NCBI RefSeq assembly: GCF_052857255.1
Contig: NC_135505.1
Coordinates: 44,718,520-44,782,519 of the forward strand
DNA: 64,000 nt
From: Amblyomma americanum
Lineage: Eukaryota > Arthropoda > Arachnida > Ixodida > Ixodidae
Direction: 5' to 3'
The position numbers and the translations under genes were made by a program. Below are positions 35,334 through 45,530 of this stretch, piece by piece (within the stretch, counting starts at the first letter, position 1; each line of letters starts with the position of its first letter). The notes under the pieces were generated by a model that ran no database searches, was not told the origin of the DNA, and saw only the letters and a program-made list of their open reading frames with translations.

Positions 35334-37898
35334 GGGCACAGGGTAAGCCCTATACTTCCCATGCATTTTAGGCCATGTTGAGGTACATGTTTCTCACTAA
35401 CTAATAACAGTAGCCTAATAATACATATATCATTGTTTGCCAAATTTTGTGCTCTTTTTACTGAATCAGAATATTTGAAATGTGTTGAAAATTCGATTTT
35501 TAATAAAATTTTTTCCGGTAGTACACAAATCTAGCCTTTCTTTGCGCATTTCAAAATTCATAACAGAATAACTGCTCAGTGAAATTGCTTAATTCTAGTT
35601 CAGTAGTTGGCAACACTTATGTAGATGATTGCAAAAAAAAATCAGCCGTCTGTCTTGAAAGGCATTGGAAATAATGATACCTTTGTAAGAAAAAACACTG
35701 TTTTGAGATAATAGAGCGTAAAGAGAAAAAAGATGTGAAAAACCATTTTTTATTCGGTCAGAAACGCCTCCATAGTAAATGGTTTAACAGCCCCCTGCTT
35801 CGTGGTCACTGTCGCCGTCACTTTTTCGCTTTTCGGCTTGTCGTTTTGACTGTCGGGCCTCTTTTGTAAGCTTTCGTGTTGCTCGGTCCGCAAAGTACAT
35901 GCGCTTATGGTCAGCTTCCCTCAGCCACTTGATGGTGTTGCTCCCTGGGTTCAATCCACACGCCTTCAAAACGTTGGCCCGTGCGATGCTACCATCATTA
36001 AATGAAAGAACAGCATCCAGTGTTGCCATCCGTAGGGTCCGAAGCCTAACAAACACATTCTTTGGCGCGCGTTCCCAAACAACATGGTTGAGAGTTCGCC
36101 CATGCAGGCACTTCTCTAGGAGCTCAGCCTTCGATAGCTCCCTATAAATGGGTTTGATAGCCTCCAAGACAGATGCAGGCAAACTCTCCTTGTGGAAAAA
36201 TGGCTTGCCCTCTGACTGACTTCTGTTGAAGGCACACCACGTATCAGGTTCCTTTGGGCAAAGTCCATAGCATGGGTCATCGTCTGTGGCCGATAAGTGG
36301 AAGAAGGTTGCCCAAACGGCCTTTCGCATTTCATCCAGGTTTCCTACATTTCTTCTGATGGCCAAACCATAGTACGTCTGGAGCTTGTCTATTACTGCAT
36401 CAGTCAGTCGGCCTCGGCCCGAGAGGCTCTTTCCATCAGAGAGTTTTCCTGCTTTGTTTCCTTTTTTTAGCCTTCGTAACCTTGTGCCCATCCTTTTTTG
36501 CACGTGCCCTATGCACTCAACCTTGGATATTTCAACGGAATCACCATATGGCATTTGTGCCTTCACAGCCATAAAAGCCTTGCTGTCACCATCCCCAAGG
36601 TATTTAACGTATCGAACGCCGTGAAGCTCCTCACTCCTGCCGAAAATTTTCAGTGCTCCTGCGACTTCCATTCCACCGCTGGTGCCTTGGTAGTTGCTTT
36701 GGCACACCTCTCTATGAAGGGGGTCACTGTTTGTACCCTTGATGCTGCACTTTGGACAACGTTTAGACAAAACCTCCACATCCAGCACTTTCCCAGAGTC
36801 CACACTGGTCGCAGAGACTATGCCGTTATTGGAAGTATGGCCTCGCTTCTGCCAGCTTCCATCAAGAGCAACTGCAAAGTCTTTATCCCCCTCATTCAGC
36901 TGCACAGCTTCGTCAGCTGCCCTTTTCATCGACTCCTGAGCAGCAGCTTCGATGTGACCTAGAAGCTCTTGATTGTATTTCGCAAACTTTGTCGGCGGCT
37001 TAGGAAGGTTTAGCATAGCACAGAGTATATTTCCTGCAGCCATTCCCTTACCAATGGACCTCAAGGCATACACTAACCTGAGGTTGGCTTCATAGAGGCC
37101 AGAAGTAGTTTTCTTCGACGTCTCAAATCGTTGTGCGGCACTACACACTTCACAGTTCAAACTGTAAACGCTTGCAACACCTACCCGTTTTGTCACAATT
37201 TCGATGAGCTCAACACTTCCACCGCACTCTCTGCACACACAAATCTGTGTAATTGCGGCACAAATGCCGTTCATGTCCATTAAGGCATATTGGCTGCTGC
37301 TCTGTAGCACATTCTCTTCCTGGAAGCACAGAGAAAATCTTGAAAGCTTCGATGTCGAGGAGCTGGCGCGTTCGGCGTTCGGGATCTCATTCGGTCGTGG
37401 ACATCCTTTTGATTTTTCACGATGAGCGTAGCGGTTGCGTGAAATTCACGCCTGACGAAGGCCTTCTTTGCCCTGGGCATCTCAACTTATCAGCAGCAAC
37501 CAACACCGGAACAATTTACAATACTGATCGAAAGGGATAGCACTCGGACGCAGCTGCATGAAGGTTGCAGAAACGTGGAAAAAACGTGCAAAGCATCTCA
37601 GGATTGTCTTGCCTCAAAAAGAGGAGCTGTACAATAATTGCCAGACAATTTTTTATATGTAGCTGATTTTAGACAAGTTTTGAAATCAGGTGGTGGACCT
37701 TTTGGTTGAAAAAAATGACGTTAATCCTGAAAGGGGGCGTGGCCGCTCACTACTTGGTTTCGGAAAAAGCGTTTTTCAGCCGTAAATATGGCTTTCTGAG
37801 GAAAGTGCGATCATGGAACATGTGTAGAAAGAATTGAACTTCTAAAATTCCAAAAGAAAAAAAAACAATTTTTTTCTAATTTTACCTTACCCTGTGCC
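35334..37898 (-). mobile_element. Mutator-like DNA transposon with 14-bp terminal repeats and TTAA flanks
   Basis: Exact terminal inverted repeats GGGCACAGGGTAAG (35334-35347) and its complement (37885-37898) bound a 2.57-kb unit. TTAA lies immediately outside both ends (35330-35333, 37899-37902). The only long frame inside, on the minus strand, is a Mutator-like transposase. TTAA duplications are typical of piggyBac, while Mutator elements usually duplicate 8-11 bp, so the combination is unexpected. If TTAA is counted as part of the repeat, the perfect inverted repeat is 18 bp. Confidence 0.85.
35784..37480 (-). CDS. Mutator-like transposase, nearly intact (one frameshift near the N-terminus)
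   Basis: From an internal in-frame GTG at 37310 the frame runs 508 codons to 35784 without a stop; the first in-frame ATG is 37280. Features in that numbering: a possible zinc ribbon (C24, C26, C29, C53, C56), VALDGSWQKRG with candidate catalytic D150, CPKC at 185-188 with H199 and C203, YLGDGDSKAF with D240/D242, and a basic Lys/Arg tail. This resembles the arthropod/cnidarian Mutator-like transposase family. A likely native start is the ATG at 37480 (MPRAKKAFVRREFH). The frame must shift by one base near 37437 to enter NRYAHREKSKGCPRPNE and then the main frame. That shift is the only lesion I see. The enzyme would cut at the 14-bp terminal repeats. The third acidic residue is not assigned. 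Confidence 0.85.
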
Positions 37899-37902
37899 CT
37901 TA

Positions 37903-38049
37903 AGAGGTGTCTTGATCACGTTTTCTTTAGGTTTTTAGGTTTTCATTGACTAAAATGTGTTAGAGAAATTGGTAAAATTGCACAGTAGGAGGCCCCAAAG
38001 CGCGGCAGTCAGGGAGACTTCCTATAACAAAATGTCTCCGCAATTTGTA
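37903..38049. other. Short spacer
   Basis: AT-rich, between the Mutator-like element and the I-group LINE fragment. Nothing recognised. Confidence 0.4.
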
Positions 38050-38992
38050 TACCGCCAGTTTTCACTCGGACTCACAAAAGGGACGACGAAAGGCGCGAGT
38101 GGACTACCTGCGCCGCACACACCGACAGGCACGAAATGCTGTATACGTCGACGCAGCCATGTATCCCAATTCCACGAACGCGGTGGCGGTAGTTTTGGAC
38201 ACCAACTTCAAGGATCTCGCCAGCGCCTCTCTACGCAACTGCTCTCCCACAGTAGCAGAAACGGCCGCAATCGGTCTCGCCGTCCAGCACGGCGATACCA
38301 CGCGAAACGGACTAAAAATTGTTACAGACTCCCAGTCGGCGTGTCGGCTCTTCCTCTCTGGCAGACTTCCGCACTCCATCGCTCCCATTCTGACTACCCC
38401 ACATGTTAAAAATTCCACATGCAAGCACCAAATCACTTGGGCTCCTGGGCACGAGGGGCTCGAGGGAAACGAGGCCGCGGACAGTCTAGCTCGAGATACA
38501 CCAACCGAGCGACTAACCTCCCCGACGTCACCCCTCTTCCCTCTATGTACGGCGAACGCCTCCTCCTTCTCCGAACGCAAAGGCAAGTCTATCCCCCACC
38601 ACACTCGAAGCTAACGGCGGCAGAGGCGAGGGGCTGGCGACAACTACAGACGAACACCTTCCCAAACCTACACAAATACCATATCATGTTTCCCGATTGA
38701 GACGACGGAATCTGCCTCTGGTGTGGCGGAATTCCAACAACATACCATGTAACATGGGGCTGCTCCGGTAACAAGCCCCCCGAACTAGACAAACATCAAT
38801 CCGAGGAACAGTGGGAGTCTGCCCTGCTCAGCTCCGATTTGGCGACCCAGCGTAGCCTGATATCCCAAGCAAGAGCAACTGCGGTGGACATTGGGGTCCT
38901 GAAATAAGGACTCCACCCAAAATCTGTTTTTTCCCGCCTCTTTCTCCTACCTTTCTATGAATAAATGTTTTCTACTACTACTACTACTACCG
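38050..38992 (+). mobile_element. I-group LINE 3' end: RNase H domain, zinc knuckle and (CTA)n tail
   Basis: The 38045-38614 frame carries an RNase HI domain: VYVDAAMYPN (Asp), VAETAAIGL (Glu), IVTDSQSACR (Asp) and WAPGHEGLEGNEAADSLAR (His, final Asp). After a frameshift near 38590, KLTAAEARGWRQLQT leads to CLWCGGIPTTYHVTWGC, a C-x2-C-x8-H-x4-C finger typical of this LINE C-terminus, reached through a TGA at 38698. It ends VDIGVLK-stop (near 38905), then AATAAATGTTTT and (CTA)n. An RNase H domain distinguishes I/R1-like LINEs from the CR1/Jockey types elsewhere in this window. The element is 5' truncated. Confidence 0.88.
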
Positions 38993-39210
38993 TCAGTTTT
39001 GAACACTCGACTTCCAAACTTAGTGATGATGCCAGAGACAAAGCATTTTTCATAAATATATTTTTTTGCGCTAAGCGGGCAGCCTGAGTCCAGTAAGGTA
39101 GATAACGCGGTCAAGATTTTGAGCAAACCCTTCAATCCCCAGTAACTTAGGTCCTCTAAGGCACTCATTTCGTCACAAATGGATATGTTAACATTTGCAT
39201 AAATTACCAT
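38993..39210 (-). other. Unrecognised coding-like fragment
   Basis: The minus strand from 39210 gives a protein-like stretch (CDEMSALEDLSYWGLKGLL, then CFVSGIITKFGSRVFKT) that stops resembling coding sequence at the (CTA)n tail. Mixed hydrophobic and charged composition suggests a real coding remnant. I do not recognise the family. Confidence 0.35.
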
Positions 39211-39353
39211 TCAAGTTCATTGGCTCTTCATTTCGTAGTGACATATCTTTCCTTTGTCTTTTCTTTGGTTCACTTGTGCTTCGTTTTGTCGTTCCTCGGC
39301 GTGTGTGAGTTTTCTTGCGCTAAATGTTTCACCATGCCATCTTTTTTTTACAG

Positions 39354-39845
39354 AGCAAGGGATACCTTATAAAATGGAAAGGATATTCCAAGTGCCATTG
39401 CTCCGTTGAACCAAGAAAAAATCTGAACGGCGCCTGTCTCCGGGAATTTAAGCACCCAAGCAAGCCATCGCCACAACGACTGGAAGCTGCTGCTGAGGAA
39501 TTAATTTACGCTGTGCAAAAGAAACTTTCCAACAGCCGTCGATCCAGCGGGCTTGTCAAGGTGAACATAGACCTGGACATCTTTAGATGGGTTTTCAGTA
39601 GGAAAGGAAGGCCGCTCGAAAGGGGTTGGATTGTTTGCAATGAGTCAGACTTTTCAAAGCTGAATCTTCCCTTTGGGTGGCATACTCGAGAAACGAAACT
39701 TGGCAGTGTAGTGGCAATTGAGTTCCCAGTGCGTGTGAAGGCTGCTGTGACACGACAGAAAGCTTGCAAGCTCTTTCCAAACGGCTATCCTGTGGAAAGT
39801 CTGCAAATGTTCCTTGTGTCGAAGGTTGTTGCATGCAGAACCTAA
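39354..39845 (+). CDS. Chromodomain-containing exon
   Basis: An exon appears to start after a pyrimidine-rich TTTTTTTACAG acceptor (39353). It reads SKGYLIKWKGYS, the second strand of a chromodomain with its KW and W/Y aromatic positions, followed by VEPRKNLNGACLREFKHP. In most chromodomains this segment is W-E-P; here the Trp is Val. A Lys/Arg-rich, partly hydrophobic region of about 110 residues follows with no domain I know, ending at 39845. Chromodomains bind methylated histone tails and also occur at the ends of some transposon proteins. The upstream exon with the first half of the domain was not found. It might belong to the same gene as the frame at 41608-43653, with a LINE in the intron, but this is not shown. 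Confidence 0.55.
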   Translation, partial: SKGYLIKWKGYSKCHCSVEPRKNLNGACLREFKHPSKPSPQRLEAAAEELIYAVQKKLSNSRRSSGLVKVNIDLDIFRWVFSRKGRPLERGWIVCNESDFSKLNLPFGWHTRETKLGSVVAIEFPVRVKAAVTRQKACKLFPNGYPVESLQMFLVSKVVACRT

Positions 39846-39975
39846 CCCACAGAAATAGTGAGCCTTCCGCCTTTCACATATATGTTGCCAGCAAACGTTT
39901 TTGGAACTTTGTTTTTTTTTTCGATATAGTATTGATTCTTGCATTTCAATTTGTGTTGTTTAGAATTTCTTAAAA

Positions 39976-40218
39976 ATGAGTTCTGGAGCTTTGCGCTTAG
40001 AGATTTCTGAATGTGCGATTTCATTTACAATGACAAATAAGACAGTTCTGGAAATCTTTAGCAACAAAACGGTTTTGGAGAAATCTTATTTTGAGACAAT
40101 AACATCTTTTATTCCACTTGGCATGTCCATCCCAGAGAGTTTAAAGGTTGCAGTAGAGACAAGATTTAGAAGCCTCTGCTCCTCGGTAGATACTCAGTAC
40201 AGAAAAATTAATGGCTGA
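39976..40218 (+). other. Short coding-like frame of unknown nature
   Basis: Eighty codons rich in Ser, Thr, Glu and Lys (ISFTMTNKTVLEIFSNKTVL), ending just before the LINE insertion. It may be an exon of the surrounding locus or chance. Confidence 0.25.
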
Positions 40219-40249
40219 GCAAAAGAGGGGTTCCTTAAAAAAGAGCGCC

Positions 40250-41605
40250 ATGTAAAAATTCCCTTCGATAAGAATCAGAATCAGAATCAGAACGTTTATT
40301 CACGCAGAAATTTATACACAAAATGCTGTGTAGTCATCTGGATCCTTAGCCGCTATGGCTAGTGATGTATCCATTACAAACATTGTCAGAGTTAAACAAT
40401 CACTATATGGAGCATTGCTATGAGCAACAAAACGTGTTTAGCTTGGTGCATCAGATTGCTTGTTAAGGTAGTGGCGTTTTAGTTTAGAAACAAAGTTGGA
40501 CGTGTATTTCATGTAACACGGCACGGTATTCCATATTTTAGCCCCGATAAAAGAAATTGAGCGCCGCCCGTATATGTTGTGAGCTATGGGTAAATTAAAA
40601 TTATTGTGCTGTGCCTGCCTAGTGTCACGTTTGGGAGAGATGAATATGGAAGAAGGATGTGGAGAGTTCGTGCTATTTATCTGGCGGACTAAAATGGCCG
40701 TTTTGTACTCACGTACATTGGTGAAGGGCATTATGTTTAATTCATCAAAAAGGGGTTTGGATGGTATTGCTCTCGGTGCATATGATATTATTCTGACAGC
40801 CCTTTTCTGGAGAGTGCTAACTTTTGCTAAGTAAGATGCGAAGGTGAAACCCCAGGATTCAATGCAGTATATTAAATGGTTATGGAAAACGCTGAAATAT
40901 ATCATTCGTAGTGTGTTCTTGTCAAAATGTTTTTGTGCTTTAATTAGTGCATAGCACCCAGAGGTTAACTTTTTGCATAAGTTTTCTATATGAGGTGCCC
41001 AGTGTAGATTCTCATCAAGAGTTACTCCTAAATATTTGTAGCTTTGAACCCGTTCAATTGGTAATCCATCGAGATGCAGACTACATTCTACGGGGGTAGA
41101 TTTACGACGGGAGGTGAAAGCAATGAACTTTGTTTTTTTAACATTTAGCGCTAGTTTGTTAGTGCTAAACCAATTTGCTGCTTTTTGGAGGCTATCATTT
41201 GCAAGTGATTCAGCCTTTTCTGCCGACTGATGAGGTATTAGTAGAGCTGTGTCATCTGCGTACATGACTGCTTGTCCATGCTCAATGAAACGAGGAAAAT
41301 CATTTATAAAGAGGGAAAAAAGCAGGGGGCCAAGTACTGACCCTTGCGGAACTCCTGTCCTAACTTCCCCCATTGAAGATCTTTGATCTAGGATTTGCAC
41401 GAATTGCATGCGGTTAGTTAGGTAGCTACGGAAAAAATTGATGGCTGGTCCTCGAAATCCATAACTTTCAAGTTTCTGTAACAAAATGTCATGTTTAACA
41501 GTGTCGAATGCTTTTCTAATGTCAAGGAATATGCCTATAATAATCTTGTTTGAATTTAAAGCCCGGTTAATTATTTCTGTTGCTGAGTGTACTGCTGTGC
41601 CTGTA
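40250..41605 (-). mobile_element. CR1/Jockey-type LINE, 5' truncated, intact reverse transcriptase end and (TGATTC)n tail
   Basis: On the minus strand the frame is open from about 41605 to 40438: FLDIRKAFDTVKHDILLQKL, TGVPQGSVLGP, MYADDTALL (intact YADD), SYKYLGVTLDENLHW and the C-terminal region, with no stop or frameshift. The 3' end reads AATAAACGTTCTGATTC with three or four 6-bp units (near 40270). The native start is lost by truncation. The absence of lesions points to a recent insertion. It lies between the chromodomain exon and the RAG1-like frame. Confidence 0.9.
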
Positions 41606-41607
41606 GA

Positions 41608-43653
41608 AGGAAAGAAGGAAAGTTCTGTTCAAAATTCAAATAACAGTATCAAGGACATCATTATTCAAGCTTTACAAGAAGAAGTGAAGCGAATGGAGGG
41701 TGTATCAGAACGGTCTCTTTCTGAACTGCGTAAGTCCATTCAGGACTTTGAGGCAAAATGCCTTCTGCTGCAAAAAGAAAACAAAAGCCTGTCATCACAG
41801 GCAAAAAACTGCCGCTTGCTCAACAACTGCGGAAAAAGGGTCGGGGAAGGTTCGAAAAGCACCGATAGAAGAAAGCTGCATTCTGTAGGCAGCGTGATAG
41901 TTCAAGGGCTAGAAGAAATTTTGGAAAGCTATGGCTTGGACTTATGCCAGTTGGTTGTAGAAGACCTTCGAGGGCTACTGCACAAAACTACTTTTTCTGA
42001 CATTGACGGAATCTCCGTGGAGCGAGGAATCAAAAAAGAATACCGCAGTAATGGTAAAACTATCAGGGTCTTTCTTCCCCCAAGAAGAAAAGCGTCCGTG
42101 CAATCACCGCGCTCTTAGACAACCACTTTGTAAGCAATGTTTTTTGGGAAAAAATGTCTTCAGCTGTCCCTAATTTACCCTCGCTCCGTGTCATCAATTC
42201 ATACAGGCAAAAACTAGACGAAAGCACTGCTGTGTTTAAAACCTTAGGAGAAGCAGCTGGCGCTCAGGTGTCTTTTGTGCACGAACTTGAAACTGCCGTT
42301 GCGGAGTACGCAGTGAATAGAGGTATGACAGGAGAACAGCTCAGGTCGCAGCCAATTTTGGTCAAAATAAAAGGAGATGGCTGTGTAGTCAGCACACGAA
42401 CAAGCTGGACAACTCTATCTTTTCTCCTGATTGACAGCAGCCGGAGGCTGCAGAGCCATACCTTACATCGCCTGCTCGCAGTCGTCGAAGTCTCTGAAAA
42501 CTATTTTCAGATTAGAGAAAGTTTGAAGGATTTGATAGACGAAGTTAACAGTGTTGTGAAAAGGGGCAATGTCAGCTTGGAAGGAGAGGAAGTTCTCGTC
42601 ATAGTCTGTCTGGGCTCAGATCTAAAATTCTTGCTCATGGTTCAAGGATTGCAGTCGGCGTCTTCTAGGCACCCATGTCCTTTCTGTCGTATTAATTTAA
42701 AGGAACAAAGCAGAGCTGGGGCAAACAAAGAGGAGTGTAATAAGCCGCCTCTTCTGCGCACTCTAAAAAACATGAGGGAGGACGGCATTGTTGAAGAATT
42801 CGGAATGAAAGTCGTTCCCCTATTCAACATTGAACCTGCATTTGTGGTTCCAGACATTTTACACATGCGCATTAGAGTCGTTAATCGCCTGGTTGATGGA
42901 TTGATTGTCGAAGCAAAGGACAAAGACAACCGCGATAAAGTTATCAACTTAGACACCAAGAGCACTCACGTGGAAGCAATTGTGCAGGCAATTAATAGCT
43001 GTGGTGTAAAATTTGAACTGTGGCAGGACGAAAGAAAAGGAAAAAATTTCACCTGTATTCAAGGAGACTCCTGCGAGCGCCTGCTTGAAATGCTGCCAGA
43101 GAGGCTCACTGGAAAACTCAGCCTGGAAACAGAAAAAAAAATCATCTCACTTTGGAAAATGCTTAGTCGCATTTTTGATCATTTTGAACATAACACGACC
43201 GGCGAAAGCATCGAGCAAGAAATAGCCAAATTCCATAAAACGTACTTAGAACTTGGAGAACGAGGGCATAAGGGTTACGGGGCTGAAAGAATGACGCCAT
43301 ATATGCATATTCTTGTGTGTCATGCCTCAAATAAGCATAAAGAATTCAAGTGTTTGGGGTGGTTTTCGAGCGAAGGCATTGAGAAAAAGAATGATATTCT
43401 GAAGCATTTGCATCATGCAAGATCCAATAAATGGAATGCGGCCGCCGATGCGCTGAAGCTGGCAAAACGCCTTGAGAATAGCGCGCACGTAACAACAAGT
43501 CGAGCGTACAAAAAACACGATCGTTCATACTGGGTTGAGGGTATGATTGAAGAGAGTCGCACAAATAGGGCTCGGAGCGCTCCTGAAATGGAGCGCGAGG
43601 ATACACCTCCCGCTTGCATCGAGGATATGGACGCGGTTGAACTGCGGACTTAA
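41608..43653 (+). CDS. RAG1/Transib-core-like transposase protein, one frameshift
   Basis: The 5' part (to about 42080) is a Lys/Glu-rich coiled coil (EEVKRMEGVSERSLSELRKS) with Cys residues, then ISVERGIKKEYRSNGKTIRV. A one-base shift in a C run near 42078 connects it to a 499-codon frame (ATG 42154; the same phase is open upstream from about 42082). In 42154 numbering: KIKGDG (D75), CLGSDLKFLL (D156), CPFC (C175, C178), PDILHM (D234, H237), YMHILVCH (H385, H390) and SSEGIEKKND (E407, E410). D156 to C175 is 19 residues and H390 to E410 is 20. In RAG1 the corresponding pairs, D708-C727 and H942-E962, have the same spacings, and C727-x2-C730 and H937-x4-H942 match too. RAG1/Transib enzymes cleave DNA by hairpin formation. 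Similar proteins are, as I recall, widespread as hypotheticals in cnidarians and ticks. The RAG1 link is inferred from pattern. An exon start after CTGTAG (41606) is possible; the boundary with the LINE is uncertain. Confidence 0.7.
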
Positions 43654-44582
43654 TTGAAAGCTGCTGGCATTTCAACGAAAGTAAAATCAGTTCCCAAACT
43701 GCGTGAAATGCTTCGCAAAGAAAGGGAAAAACGATGTTTTCAGCAGTCGACTTGACTTCTATTAGCAAAAATTGCCTGCAATTAGCAATTGCCTGCTCGC
43801 GATGTTCCACAAGTCTGTATGCCTCAGTTTTTATCATTTCCTACTTTTTTAATGAAATATTCATCAAAAAACTTTGTAGTGCAGTATGTGCACACTTGCA
43901 GCTTGAACGGTTTACTATGTCTCTTCACTCAATGCTAAAACTCGCATTCTCGCTGGTACGACTAAACGAGAGTGAAATGCTTTACACGCTGTATCTGTAT
44001 TCATGTATGATATGTTTATATTTTTTGTATCGCGCCACGCTGTGTTGTTTTGTGTTTTTTGGGTTTCATCAAGATTAGGCCAATTGTGTTTTATAATTAC
44101 TGCAGTGCACGCTTGAAATGCCTTCGCAGTGCACCTCTGGCTGCCTATGTTCCCTGCGAAACGGCGCGGTTCATGTGGCTGACCTCATTGTAGCGCGAAT
44201 GTTGCACCTCTCCTTTCCTCACTACCAGCCTAGTGATGTGTGGCGGTTGCAAGTGGTACACGTCTATGTAGAAAGTGTAAAGTTTTGCCATACTTAATAT
44301 TTACTACCGACACTTTCTCAAGCTGGTTCTGTGCATAAGTGCATTGTGTATTTCTAGCAAACTGTCGAAATGTATCGTTTAGACTTTTTCTGCGCCATGA
44401 TGTGATGCGATAATAAATGTATTCTGTCATGTCAAGTAAACTGCCGCTTTGATTTTTTGTACGAGTTTTTGTAGCGATTATTACGGCAGCATTTCGAGCC
44501 TTCAACGTGGCGGCGCCGTGGTGGTGGCGGCACCGCCACCCTGTGGCTGCGTTGACACCCTGTAGATGCGCCGCCACCCTGT
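43654..44582. other. Region downstream of the RAG1-like frame
   Basis: A Lys-rich peptide continues a short way past the stop (43655-43730) in the same phase and may be read-through remnant. Otherwise AT-rich. 44508-44580 has CGCCACCCTGT repeated around E-box sequences. Confidence 0.4.
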
Positions 44583-44641
44583 CACGTGGTTGGTCACGTG
44601 GTGCGGCTGATCACGTTGTTGGTCACGTGTTTGGTCACGTG
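44583..44641. promoter_or_regulatory. Cluster of four CACGTG E-boxes
   Basis: CACGTG occurs at 44583, 44595, 44624 and 44636, each preceded by GT; the last lies in the palindrome GGTCACGTGACC. A related CACGTT lies between. Such motifs bind bHLH-zip factors (USF, MITF/TFE, MYC-MAX). No adjacent gene start is recognised, so regulation is speculative, and a simple-repeat origin is possible. Confidence 0.4.
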
Positions 44642-45384
44642 ACCAAGTTCCACTCGGGCAGCTGTAGCTATCGCGTCACTCCAGGTTTAACCAAAGCTAA
44701 ACCACCGTTATTTTTTTTTTTGCAACTTGCACAAAAGGACAGGAACAAAGAATTGAGCAAAACACTCAACAGGTTAGGAAATTCGGTAGGCTGAAGAAGT
44801 TAAACTGAATGTACGCATTGCTACATTTAATTTTCGCTATTTTCAACTTCACTCCTGAACCTAATATGGACTCCTTTTGGAGATTCTCATTTGCGATGGC
44901 ATGTTCTATCTGCGGCCGCCTCAGCATTCACAGTTGACGGCGAGGGGACCGAATTCCCGGGGGTATTCAGCGTCGGTCGTAATCGAGTCACGTCACCATG
45001 CTGGTGAGTAACGTCATGTAGATCCGGGCGTCAGGGTACGTTAGTAAATTTCAGCTTTAACATAAGTGATGTGTCCCCACTTGGATCCCAATTTAGATCA
45101 GTTACGAAAAACAACAGAGGGAACGAAGAGGACCGGGTGGGACGCATTGCTGCCGTTATATGATCTCTAATCGTCTTTGAAACATTTGTCAGGCAGTGCT
45201 TTCAAATACGTGAAAAGGTATGTTTGGCGCATCACAGCTCCAGCTGCCGCTGAGCGAGTTCTTACAACGTGAAAAAGCAATGCTTGCTTTCCGATCCCTC
45301 ATAGTTATGTCACACACAAAAATAATTGTGGAATCTCCTTCATCACGCTTTTCCATAAGCCGTTTAATATTTCCATGCGTTTTG
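44642..45384. other. Unassigned spacer
   Basis: No gene, structured repeat or known element recognised. Confidence 0.4.
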
Positions 45385-45530
45385 GTTTACGGTTTATCGT
45401 CCCAAAGCGACTCAGGCTATGAGGAACGCCGTAGTGAAAGACTCCGGAAATTTCGACCAGCTGAGGTTCTTTAACATGCACTGAAATCGAACAGTACACG
45501 GACCACTAGCATTTCGCCTACATCAAAATC
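45385..45530 (-). mobile_element. Partial Ruka-type SINE lacking the tRNA head
   Basis: The plus strand reads GTCCCAAAGCGACTCAGGC through GACTCCGGAAATTTCGACCAG and ATTTCGCCTAC, the complement of the SINE body seen at 32631 and 62588. The tRNA-like promoter is missing. Confidence 0.8.

Noticed and set aside
44342..44348. CATTGTG as a possible Transib/RSS-like heptamer end for the RAG1-like element
   Set aside because: A single heptamer is expected by chance, and I found no matching inverted copy or 5-bp duplication on the left side.
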